From: Klebsormidium nitens
Taxonomy: Eukaryota; Streptophyta; Klebsormidiophyceae; Klebsormidiales; Klebsormidiaceae
Direction: 5' to 3'
Length of the DNA stretch: 52,395 bases
Assembly: GCA_000708835.1 (NCBI GenBank)
Contig: DF237515.1
Span: 2,687 to 55,081, forward strand
The position numbers and the translations under genes were made by a program. Shown in pieces: positions 33,980 through 45,700 of this stretch. Every line of letters starts with the position of its first letter. Position 1 is the first letter of the stretch. Below the pieces are notes generated by a model. The model was given only the letters and a program-made list of their open reading frames with translations, was not told where the DNA came from and did no database searches.

Positions 33980-36900
33980 ATGGCTACCAATGGAGATACA
34001 GAGATTGCTGAGGTTGATGCGATGGCCACCGATGAGGCGGCACCCGCCGACGATGCACCACCGGCTGAGACCGCCGCAGAGTTGAAGGCGGACACAAAGA
34101 CTCTGGAGAAGGGCGTCGAGAAGCAGGCTACTGATCCAGAATCAGCGCTCGAGATATTTGGTCGGATCATGGCGGACGACTCTGCGGGTGCGGAGGCTCT
34201 GAGGGTGAAAGAGCAGGCCATTCAGGCGACGGGGGATATACTGGCGAGTCAGGGCAAGGCCCAGGAGCTGCGCGAGCTGCTGAAAAGCCTGCGGCCTTTC
34301 TTTGGTCTGATCCCTAAGGCAAAGACGGCCAAAATTGTGCGCACAATCATTGACCAGGTGGCGAAAGTGCCAAACTCCACACACGTGCAGGTGGAGCTGT
34401 GCAAAGAACAGGTGAGGTGAAAGAGTTGGCCAGGGCTTGGTGCGCAAGTCAGAAGCAATATATGTGCAATTTGCTGGCCGACTTTTCTAGCCAATCTTAT
34501 GATTATGTGTGCTATTCAGCAAAAATTTGTTGGACGCAAAATGGATGGCAGGAAAGCTTGCAAAGGCTGATTAACATTCTTCAATCTCCTGATCAACGCT
34601 GACAAGGTTTACAGCATGCACGTTTTGAATCATAGGACTGTGCCTCAATCAGCTGACGGCCTAGCCGTATGCAAAATCAATGGTCTCTGTTCTCAGTGGC
34701 GAGCTCAAGACCTGAAACAAGACTCTTCTCCCACGGCGCTGTGAAGTGCAATCTGCTCCAAGCTTGAGTTGCAAACTAAATTGCATCATTTTGTTCCCGC
34801 TGGATTATAGGTGGAGTGGACAAAGCAGGAGAAGAGGAGCTTCTTGCGGCAGAGGGTGGAGTCTCGATTAGCGGCGCTATACATGGAGATCGGGGAGTTC
34901 CAGGGAGCGCTGCAATTGATAGGTGAGGCGCTGCATGTATATACTTTCCATACTGTTATGACCGTCTTTAGCATGCTATGGCGTAAAGAGGTTGTTTGCC
35001 ACCATCTGGTGCTTCAAGTACTATTGAACCACCTTTCGATTGAAAGGTGGTTGTCCTGCTTGCAATCAAGATATATTGCAGCTGTGGTAATATCCTGGCA
35101 AGTCAGCAACTTGTGGTACGTTGCTGCCTTGGAAGCAAATTGATCTCATAGTAGGTTCTTATGAGATATGTCTATGCCTCATCAGGACTCTATGCTTAGA
35201 TTCTCCAGTGGATCCACTTCCCCATGGATCGGAATCTCAGACTTTAGACTCGGAATATGACTAGCTTGTCAGGGTGCCGCAGTCACGGCGGCTGCTGTTC
35301 GTTGTGGATCCATCTGGTTTTCGTTGCCTGGACACAGTGACAGTGGTGTGTTGGTAGTGTTCTGGCTGATTCAATTTCAGATAGGCAGGGGTTCTCAAAG
35401 GTTGAAACGTGTTCCTAGTTTCGTGCGCGCTCTACAACAGCACAGTCCTTATCAAGTAGCCCTCTCAAGTAGTGGATGTTTTCGTGCTGTCCAGGCTCGT
35501 TGCTGCGGGAGGTGAAGCGGTTGGACGACAAGCTGCTGCTGGTGGAGATCCACTTGCTGGAGAGCAAGCTGCACCACGGCCTGCGGAACCTGCCAAAGGC
35601 CAAGGCAGCGCTCACAGCAGCCAGGTCGGTCAGCCATACCGTGGAGCTTGAGGCTTCTAAATCAATATCCACATGTACAAAGCAGTCGATCTGCTGTCTT
35701 CTCGCGTACGAAGTTCCTTACTTCTCAAGAGGCTGGGATAAGACTTTTTGTGGTGTTTTCCTTGGTCGGAAGGTGGTAGAGAAGGAGAAGGCCGTTTACA
35801 TCTTGCAGCCTTAAATTGTCCCGCTTTATTGATTCTCGGAGGAAAGAAAGGCAAGTTTTACGGTATTAGGAAGATGCGAAATTATTCCGTCACTTGTTAC
35901 AGATGAATTTTGTTCGCAGCCCTCTGAGATCGGGCTAGCCTGGACAAACAACCGTTGGTATGATGGGGCTGACAGTGGTGCAATGACTCAGAGTTCTTTG
36001 GAACACCGAGTCAAAATCGGACACAACCACCACTTTGCTGAATGAAAATGCACAAGTTGTTCCTTTTCCCAGACTAAGTGGTTCACGACTGACTCAGTTC
36101 ACTGAAGTTTTCTCAAAGCATTGTCGTTGTCTCCTTTTTGCTGGACAATATGTCAGGGCCCTGTTTTTGAGTCGCCGCTGCTGCTTTGCAGGACCGCTGC
36201 CAACTCGATCTACGTCCCGCCAGCACAGCAGGGCCTGATTGACATGCAGTCCGGGACGCTGCACGCGGAGGAGAAGGACTACAAGACGGGGTACTCCTAC
36301 TTCTACGAGGCCTTTGAGGCCTTCTCCGCGCTGGACGACCCCAAGGCCGTGCTCTGCCTCAAGTACATGCTGCTCTGCAAGGTGCGTACTATATGGTTCC
36401 GCGGGACTTTCCGCCAAATGTTTCTCACCCTGACGAGGATAGCCAGGTGTGGTGTTCCTGTTTTCGCAAGGTCTCTGGAGCCGCAGTTGGAGGGGCGGCT
36501 CGAGCCATTGAAGTTGGCCAGAGTCGGTTGAGGAAGCGATCAGCGGTGTTTCGAGGTTTGATGTCTTTTGAAGCATGCGAGTATGGTGAAGCCGTTTCCG
36601 CTTCTTCGTAGATTGCGTCTGTCTCTTGACTGCCGCTGGCCCATGCCCCATTCATCCGTTGGAAACGAGTGCAAGAGAATCAGGGCCGATGTCGGTCATC
36701 AAGTTCGACGTACTGCCTTTGACGTGGGCGATTGTTTCGGGCCTTCTAAAGACTGATTTAGAATTGAGCGTTGAGGCCCCCCCTAGTAGCAAGGCTTTGT
36801 TTTGAACTTTGCCTTGATTGCAGGATAAATGGTAACCAGGCCGGAACTGAAGGTTGAGTCCGATGATTGATGGTAGTACCGTTCCTCATTTTCAGTGACT

Positions 36901-37867
36901 CAAGGGCAGAGTCTCAGCTCATATAAAGGCACTATCGCCGGGTGTTGATCCATCAACATTGCCAAACTCCAACGCCTGCTTACTAATGCGCTCACAGTAT
37001 CTTTGCAGTGCATTCTGAAGGTTTGTAAACCTTGGGATTAGCCTTGAGACCAGCACAAGTCCGCAAGAGACGAAAGAAACGTTCGCCACTCCCTTGTAGA
37101 TGGTCACAGGCGTTCCTCAGGATTGGTCTCCGCCACTGTCTTCTTAGCCTCCGTATATGGGTCCAATTGCAATCCTTATCGGCGGACCTTGTTCTGATCG
37201 GCTCCAGTGGAACGTCTGTGGACCTGGTTGTCATATTCCTTCCGGAGGTTCGACCCCGGCCTCGACTAGTCATGCCGCTTCTGAAACTCGTTGCACTACC
37301 CAATTTTCACTGGTCTTGCGACTCCGGTATCCGTGTCCTGATGTGTTCTGTTCCACCCTCTTTCTTCAGGTGATGACGAACCAGGCGGAGGACGTGAACA
37401 GCATCATCTCCTCCAAGGGCGGCCTCAAGTACACGGGCCCCGAGGTGGACGCGCTGAAAGCTGTCGCGACCGCGCACAGCAAGCGCTCCCTCGCAGACTT
37501 TGAGCGCGCGCTGCAGGACCATGGGGAGCAGCTCAAGGGTGACGCCATCATCGAGCACCACCTGGCGGCACTTTACGACACGCTGCTGCAGCAGAACTTG
37601 ATCCGCATCATCGAGCCGTACTCGCGAGTCGAGCTCACGCACGTGGCGAAACTGATCAACTTGCCGCAGCCGAAAGTAGAAGCGAAGCTGTCGCAGATGA
37701 TTCTCGACCACCGGTTCGCAGGCACGCTCGATCAGGGAGCGGGGGTGCTCATCATCTTCGATGACCTACCGCCAGATACGATTTACCCAACGGCACTAGA
37801 AACGATCGAGAATATGGGCAAGGTGGTAGATAGTCTATACAGAAAGTCTGCCAAGATTGCAGCATGA
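33980..37867 (+). CDS. RPN6: 26S proteasome lid subunit RPN6 (PSMD11), 5 exons
   Basis: Exons 33980-34411, 34811-34922, 35495-35624, 36192-36381 and 37370-37867 are in phase and give 453 aa, about 30 longer than human PSMD11 owing to an Ala/Asp/Glu-rich N-terminal extension. TPR-like helices occupy the middle ([48 protein letters not shown]). The C-terminal PCI domain (~310-420) ends with [20 protein letters not shown] and a final helix. RPN6 clamps the lid to the 20S/ATPase core, contacting RPN2 and the alpha ring, and is needed for assembly of 26S proteasomes that degrade ubiquitinated proteins. The ATG context is good (CAGCCATGG). No broken or missing segment is seen. Confidence 0.96.
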
Positions 37868-38849
37868 GACTCTGTCAGCAATCTGCATGGTCGAGGTTTG
37901 AGCTACTTTGAGCTTCAAAAAGGCATCTCAATTCGAATCGCCATGCAGGTGTCATCGTGCTCTATATGCAAACCATAACGTGACACACTGCTTTGCGCGC
38001 GAGTCTGGGGCCTGACCGGCAGCCGCGCCTGATTGTATTGTTTGTCGGACGGGGACGGTGCCTGCCAGTGCGAGTCGACCCGCGGTACCATACCATGATA
38101 ATCGTACTAGGTATGGCGTGCCGTGGCGCCACGCTGGCATGCAAGCTCGGCCGGGCCGCCCACCTTTGTTGGCAGACGTCACTTATGTCCAGATGTGCGT
38201 TCGATTGTTGATGACTCAACGGACCAGCGCGATCGTGTCGTGATATGCAGCTATTGCATATAGTATTAATATAGGATCATGGGCGATATCGAAATCATGC
38301 ATTGCAGGTATATATAGTGGCATTCATGAGCACTGAGCGTGTTAATGCGTAAATTCCGTCGCTACATGTATATGTCCGTCATAATTGATCCAATCGGAGT
38401 ACCCAATCAAAATTAATCGTTGTTAGTTTTTTGTTAGCTGGATGTACCGACCTAAACTTGGCCGTCCGGCTAGCTCTGGTCGGATCACGAAGCGACAATG
38501 CATATGGCCGCCGGCCGCCGGCCGCCGCCGCCGCCGACTTGCATGTATTGGAGCCTGCTCATGCAGTGCCGCGCCCGCCGCCAATGCGGCCTTAGTTCAG
38601 GGACGTGAGTCAGGACTCAGGTACGTTTCAGTTTTTTGCTAGCACATGGGTCATGCACACATGCAAGCATGATGGCGGTCAGCGTCGTTAAGCAGGCGGA
38701 CTGTTGTACATAAAACCTGATTCAAAACTTGACACAACACTTCGTGGTTATAAGGTTCACGACTAGTTTGGTAGCTATCTGCTACCAAATGACCCTCAAA
38801 GTGCAACTGGGTTGAAGCCTATGCCGTCCTTTCAAGGACATCAACGCCT
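37868..38849. other. Convergent spacer with CCG run
   Basis: About 1 kb lies between the stop codons of RPN6 and TRAPPC6. It is AT-rich and palindrome-rich, with no supported coding region except for low-scoring frames. A GGCCGCC/CCG simple run is at about 38507-38537. Confidence 0.5.
38507..38537. repeat. CCG/GGCCGCC simple repeat
   Basis: A run of GCC units interrupted by GGCC, then five pure CCG units, lies in otherwise AT-rich spacer. It could form hairpins; no function is indicated. Confidence 0.7.
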
Positions 38850-41594
38850 TCAAGGCTTGATCTTGATCGTGAAAGAGCCTGCGACAGAAAACATCAGCTC
38901 TTAAGAGACTCCGAAACTGCCACCGTCAAAGATGCTTCAGCTCACCACATGCTTCTTCCCAAATAAAAAAACCGTGCCAGAGTCATATTCGAGGACAGTT
39001 TCGCAAGCAGAAAAATGGGAGTCTGTTGACCACTTGCAACCCTAGCAAACGACTCTTCTCGACCCATGACCATTTAGATCCGGGTCAGCCGCCGTTTCTA
39101 AAGAATGAAAGCGGCCTTCCACGATGACCCAACACAGAGCGAAGACATGCAACAACGGACAGGTCGGACGCATGTCGATGCCAATCTGCAGCTTGCACAA
39201 ATCAACCACTCCACAATTGAAGCTGACAAAACTAAAGCATTCGGCCCTCACATGCCGGCAGCTGGTTCACTTCCGCGGAGACGGTGCATGGAATCCCCAG
39301 GTTCGTGAGTGCTCCCCGGATGAGGCCGCACGGGAAGTACAGGTACGCGCCTGCTTCGGCAGATGCGCGGGCGGCGGGGGTGTCGGACGGAGAAACGGGG
39401 GTCCCCGGGGGGGGTACGTCACTGGAGAGGCGAGTGAGCCATCGGAAGCGCGTGTCCTGGAGGACAAACGTGCCCTGCAGCGAGAGGAAGAACAAACTGA
39501 GTAAGCGGACTGTTGGGGCTTTCAGGAACGCAGGCATGTGCGGCCGGACGTGTGGTCACAGAGGAAGGAGCAAAGAAACAAAGATCCAGCTATTAAGGCT
39601 TGCATGTAACATGGACGGGGGAATAACCGGTCATAAGATACAATCGTCAATGGTTAGTACACGTTGAGCATAACATAGAAACCGATTTCATGCCATGTAG
39701 AGTGTTCGTGTGAGACGGGCGAGTCGACGAGTCAAAGCAGTCTTGGCAAAGACAGTGGAAAGAGGCTTGGGCATACTGAGGGCACAAACTGAAGACCCCT
39801 TTTGCAAAGACTGGTTTCAACAAGAACGGGCGGACATTGGAACCGTTGCTTCTGTGGTAAAAGTATCAGCAAAAGAATCGAAGCCCTTGCTTATCGAGTC
39901 ACTTTAGTCTATTCTATTGTGCTCGACAGATCGCTCTGCACCGAAGATACCATGTGAAGCGCATGGAAGACCTCACTAAGAGAACGGATTCCAAGCTGGA
40001 GAACAAGGATATAATAGTCAAGTTTCCCACTTCCTTCTTCCCTTCTTCTCTGGAAAACCCGCAAACCGCGACCTCTTGTCTCTTGTACCACTTGGAAACA
40101 GTGCAAGTTGCCAGCACAGAAGCGATCCAACCGTAATTCAATATTGCCGAACAACGCCCTGCACTAGCAAGTGGCGGACCACCTCCCTTCCATCACAGTA
40201 GGCTCAAAAGGTGTGCGAGCAGCCTCCAGATCCGAGTTGTCATATCACGTCATCATGTGCTGAATTGATAGATCCAAGCTCTGTAGCTTTTTCGGAAGTA
40301 CTTGGCTTGCGAGGGCAACACTCACTCTGTGGTTGGTCTTGAGGTTATCGACCTGTTTCTTGAACACGTCGCTCCACAGGTCCTTGCAGATGAACTTGAT
40401 CACCTCCAGGTGGTCCGCAAAGCGCGGCCGCTCCTTGGTGGCCCTGCCAAGGCGCAACAAGGAAAGAGACTCTTCACACCAGCATCCAAGTCCAGGACAA
40501 ACAAACCCAGAACACAAATTGAGAAGCTTCTTCCTCCGCTGGGGCAGAATAAGTGTAAATCGTAACAGCAAACCATTTCGCGCAAGCAGGGTCTGTTTTA
40601 TCCCAAAATGCAGAACCCAGAACCCCAGAAGAGTGCGCTCATAGAGTGTCCCTATGCACTTGTTGCGGTGTCCTCTCTCCTGGGGACACAACGTGCTTAC
40701 AAGCAGTTGGCTTAAGCTCGTCCCAAAAATCCTTGGATACTCAAAAGTGTCGTCGAAAGCCCCAATCAGTGTTTGTGATTAAAGCTTGACTCGCAGCAAC
40801 AACATCTAGCACTAAGCCCAATGCCTTGTTTCTTGATCATTGGCCTCCTCTGGAAGCAACGTTTGTAAATTCAGTTCAATCAAGCAAAGCCTGCCAGGGA
40901 GGGAATCTTTAGTGAAAACTAAGAAGCGAGCGCCCTGGTTGCGAACAGTCTGCCCCAAGAACGCTGTCGCAATTAGCCAATACATCATCAGGGGCACTAC
41001 GTTGTTCTCAGCAGTCTCTAGAGCACGTGCAAAGCCAGAAGCAAAGAATTTGTTTATTGCTCGGAAGCACAAAGTCTGAAGCAGCATCTTTGCAAATGTT
41101 ATGGTGGTGCAGGGCCTTCTGGCCCCCAGGCCCACACGCCGTGGCAATTGCTATTAAAACCAGATACAAACTTTCATCGACAAGCTGATCAAATGTCAGT
41201 GCATCCTCTTGCCATCCCATGTAGCAGACGGCCTTCCAAAAGGGGCAGTCTACAATGCAACCTTAACCCAACTTTCTGCGCTATCACAAAACCCTAAGCA
41301 ACTCAACCTCAGAAGCAATACTCGCCAGCGTCTCTTGACCGATAAGTTGGCATTGAAGGCAAAGCGGCAAACACTGCAAAAACTGAGGACTGTTTGATTG
41401 ATAAAGGGTGCGTGCGCACACATGCAGTGTCCCCACCTCTCAACCAATTGCTGTCCTACTTGGAAGCCTATTGCCTCCACCCGCCGTCCTGCCAGCTCTG
41501 GCCGCCCTTTCAGCTGCTCCGAGTATGATCGCACGAGCTCGATGTTCAGCAGGTCCAGGCAGCTTTCTGCAATCTCCCGCGAACCAGGCGGCAT
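38850..41594 (-). CDS. TRAPPC6: TRAPP complex subunit TRAPPC6 (Trs33), 4 exons
   Basis: Minus-strand exons 41594-41437, 40443-40326, 39474-39252 and 38878-38850 join in phase to 175 aa. Diagnostic stretches are [63 protein letters not shown] and TAEV-like [19 protein letters not shown]. This is the Trs33/TRAPPC6 branch of the Bet3-like fold, a core subunit of TRAPP complexes that activate Rab1/Ypt1 and tether ER-Golgi vesicles. A Pro/Ala/Ser-rich insertion of about 15 residues (113-130) extends the loop before the CGLIRG strand relative to animal proteins. The last exon is only 29 bases; ignoring it would end the protein wrongly at EGRML after an unspliced donor. An upstream ATGATG is immediately closed by TAG, so ATG 41594 is the start. 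Confidence 0.93.
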
Positions 41595-42766
41595 GGCGCC
41601 AGCCTTGAGCTACATCATCTGAGTCGACCGCTGTCTGCAGCAATCACCACCTTTCCTGCAAGAGAGACTGCGCTACAGCGATCAGAAGGGCCTTGAAAAG
41701 GGCCAATATGTGTTTACAAGCGCCAATCAAACCGAGAGCCCTGCTCATATCATATGTACTAATGTAGTGCTTGCTAGTCCAGAATCAGTGCCAATTGAAT
41801 CCAGCTCTAGCCATGTTGAGCTAGGCGCTTTCGATCAGTGGCAACCAATCAAGGTTACGCTGTTTTTTAGCTACTAACCCAACTCTTCAGAGCCGTCGAA
41901 CAGAAGGCCCCTGACTCATCTCGACCGTTCCGTCGAGATCTGCGCGAGCAACACAAGCAGTGGGTCCGACGGCATAATATTACCGTATGTACAGTCTACA
42001 CTAGAGCCTAGGTATGCGCATAAGACGATACACCGGCATGACGAATGCTTAGTAACTGTTGACATCATGTCAGAGTGCAGGACTACGTACTCCGTTTCTC
42101 AAGGCTCTTTCTCTGACTCTCTATTTTGGCGCCAAGGCATTAATATTGCCTGGTTTGCAAGGATTTCTCCTGAACTCGAAGAAGACTACATCCCTACTAC
42201 ATCGACTGTGAAGTGCAAAAGCCTTCTTGCCATCCGAGTCTTGCTTCACCAGTCGACAGCAGGTGCATAGAAATTTGACCATCCTGATCACCTGATCATC
42301 ACTACGAATCATGCAGTCTAGAGGAATGGAGGTGCTTACTGTAGTACACGTGTATCTCTACTTTTGATTAGAGTACAATGCGGGATGGCTTGCATTGCAT
42401 GAGACAACGTCCAATGTCAGAGCGCTCACTTGCGAATAAGGAAGGACCTGCATCCTTCCACCTCTGATAAGGGCTTTCTCATCAGCAACCTGCGACTCTG
42501 GAGTTTGGCGCCGTGCATGGCCGAGACTGAGGTGGCTTTTTAGATTTCTTACCCACTTTGACACAGATTACCAGATAAAGTCACTGCAATTTCATAACAA
42601 CCACTAGACGAAGTCAGCACAGGCCCTGCTTGCATGGCTTCTGTGATGGTGTTGTAGCGTCGGGTTACCGCGTCTTTACCGCCCAAGGTGCCGGGTAATC
42701 TTGCACAGCATTGCTCTCAATGCTGTTTCCAGCACAGTTTCAGCTTAGGGCAGGGCTCGGCTAGAC
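41595..42766. promoter_or_regulatory. Divergent intergenic region between TRAPPC6 and EF-hand gene
   Basis: About 1.2 kb lies between divergent start codons. No gene is supported; open frames are short. It should contain both promoters, but no clear core element stands out. Confidence 0.4.
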
Positions 42767-45700
42767 ATGACGCGAGCAAAGGACGGCCCGAACCAGGGGA
42801 CCATCTCGTGGCATTCTTCTCGGGCGGTCCTTGGGCTCAATTTTGACCCCGCTTCAGGGGGGCGACCCAACGGCACTGCTCACAAGGCGCCATGGTCGCC
42901 CCCCTGCACGGTCCGCGAGCGAGAAAAGCATGGCATGCACAAGAACAGTATGTATAATGGGGGAGGGAGTGGGGTAAGAGATGAGCTGGGGGTAAGAGTG
43001 GGAGCTGGGGGGGCGGTTACAAAAGAGGGCAAAGAGGGGGGGAAGCAGGAAATGCGGTTTACCAGGTTGGACCATCAAATTGGAAGGAAGATTGGGGGGA
43101 GGTTGTACTTGCGAGCATCTGACAGCTTGGTGGGTTCCCAAATTCAAGACTTTGACCGGACTTTATTGTTGTGGGGGTAAAAGCCTTGGTTGTAGCAATC
43201 ATGCGTCAGAGGCCGACAATGCTGTCATATTCAAAGCTTCACTGAACTTTCAGTGCTGAAAACGGGGTCGATTGTAATGCTGTCGAATGCTAGTCCTGGT
43301 CCTCAACTCCTAGAACGCCTCATGCGTGCTCCTTTTCCAGCCAAACTGAAGGGGTGCAAATTAGGCAAGGAGCCTAGAGCAGCCTCCTCCAGTAACTGGA
43401 GCACGACTTTCCCCAAAACTCTGCAGCAACAAACGGTGAAGCTGGGGGTAGAATTTTCTTATACGATCCCCTAGGTCAGGCTAGTTAAGATGGAAGACCA
43501 TTTTTGAGAGGCTCTTAACCCCGGAATGCAGAATCTGAGCGGGTAAAAGCTGCTTACCTTACACGAAGCAACCCCAAATATCCGCAAGCGACTCTTTCCC
43601 ACACTTTACCCCTCAGCTATCAGACCTTCTATGGTTCCTTCAGGTGCACCTGCGGAACACATTTGGGAGCATGGACCCTGCCGGGGAGGGGCGCCTCGAC
43701 TGGCAGAAGATTCAGGAGGGTCTGCGACAGTACCGGGTAGAGCTCACAGCAGAAGAGGGGCGGCGCGTGCTGGACAGACTGGATGCTGATGCTACGTAAG
43801 TGCACCTTTCTGTTGTTTGGGGGAATCGTGGAAGGTGTGTTACTGACTAAGCATGACCTTTGAAAAGCCCTCAGCAATTGGATGCGTGGGTAATTTCAAA
43901 GGTGTCCTTACGGTAGGCATAAAGGCGGGTCCTGAGGCTCGAAGTGTGCAAACCTGAAAAGACATTGCCATGTATGTAGAGCCTTTTTTTATGGACGCCC
44001 TTGGAGCAAACCAGGCTTTTAAAAGACGTTTGATAAGAAATCGTGGCAACTCTTTTCGGGTCAGACGTACTGCAAACTTCACCAGGATGGTTACGAACAG
44101 CTTCTTAGATTGTTTGAGCGTCCCGTGCAGCGGTCGGGTGGATTACAACCGGCTGCTGACGATCTTCGCGGAGGGCACGCCGGGCAGCCGCCCGCGCACG
44201 GCCAGCAACGTCATGCTGACGACAGCGCCGTGGGACCCGCTGCCCAGGAACGTCAAGGTGGGTGCGCCGATGCACTGGGGTGATCTTTTCAGAGCGTGAA
44301 TGACGTAAGACTTCTGAGAGTTTCTGAGGCTTCTACGCGTGCTGTGAACAAGCCCAGAAGCAACGCCGTCCAAAGTCCTCCAAAGACAAAGATGCGGGCC
44401 TCTGCTGGCAATCGACGATAACAAAAAGACGTTGAGATCACGTGCTTGATTCGCCTCACATTGTTTCCGTCATTCACTTTGACTTATTCGCTTTTTTTGG
44501 TCTGCCTCATCAAGCCGGTTTGACATGCCCCGTCACTGTCGCAGGCTCTCAGCCTCTAAGTACTTGCATTTCTTTCTTCCCGTTTCGCAGCCCGCCACCC
44601 GGTCAGGCTACAATCTGCCGCTGCGAGACCGGCAATTGTACCATGTAAGTTTCCGGATATTCCAACCGCACAAAGATTGACCCGCAACTCACATAGAGGA
44701 CCGATAATTCACTTCAACCGAAAGGTTCTAGTCCGTAGAATGGCAACGAACAGCTCAGGTCCTCTTAGATGATAGCTCCGCACAATTTGTAGTTCCGCAC
44801 ATATCATCTGCCATCAAGTCGCTCGTAGGCAAACCTAGGCCTTCTCGCCCCTTCGAGACTCCACTCCTTTTCGGTAACCCAAATCCACGCCCGTCGCCTT
44901 TTTTCAAGGGATTACCCGGTATCACGGGTTCTGGCGGGCAATTTGATGCAATTCGGCGCCTCAGGCTACAGCGGCGTTCTCTAAAGTCAGCGCCGCTGAC
45001 GTTTACCTCGAAACTCCAAGAAGGGTGCCCACCCCGTAGTTTGAGAGCCGGCTTGACAACCCAAGACGAGGACATGTGGGGGCCGTAGGAGCGGTAGAAG
45101 CTTTATGATCCTTCATTCTTGTATACAGGCAACGGCGGCTGTGATTGAGCGCCGCGCAAACCGGTTACGTATCCTGCTGCGGCGGCACGACCCGGGGCGG
45201 ACTGGGCGCGTCAGTGTGAATGGGCTCCAGCAGGGGCTGGCAGCGCTGCGGTACAAGCTTTCGGAAGAGCAGGTTCGGAGTTTTCTCACCATGGCCAAGC
45301 AGAGGGATCTCGAGCGCGGGATCGACTACGAGCGGGTGAGTGAGAATGCGCCTCTGGCTGCGCATTGCCGTTGCATGCGTGGTTGTTTCTACTCCGCAGA
45401 AAAGAGTCAAACCTCTTGAAGGACGTCCTTTTAGAACATCTTTTTCCTATTTGTTTGCGAGTCCATGATAATCAGCAATTGGAGCACTTGGAGTGCCGCC
45501 TACCCTTACTCTTTCTCTCAACGTTCACCAACAAAGACAACCTTAAAGGCGTCAAGTGCTTTGCGATCTTTGCTCCTGAAGGTGTGGTGCGTTCATTCGT
45601 TTAGCATATCATTGTCTGCAGCTGGTGAGCTTGTTTGACAACTTCGAGGCGGGCCCGTCTTCGAGCGCGACGGGCGCCGCGCCCACAGATCGTTCACCGG

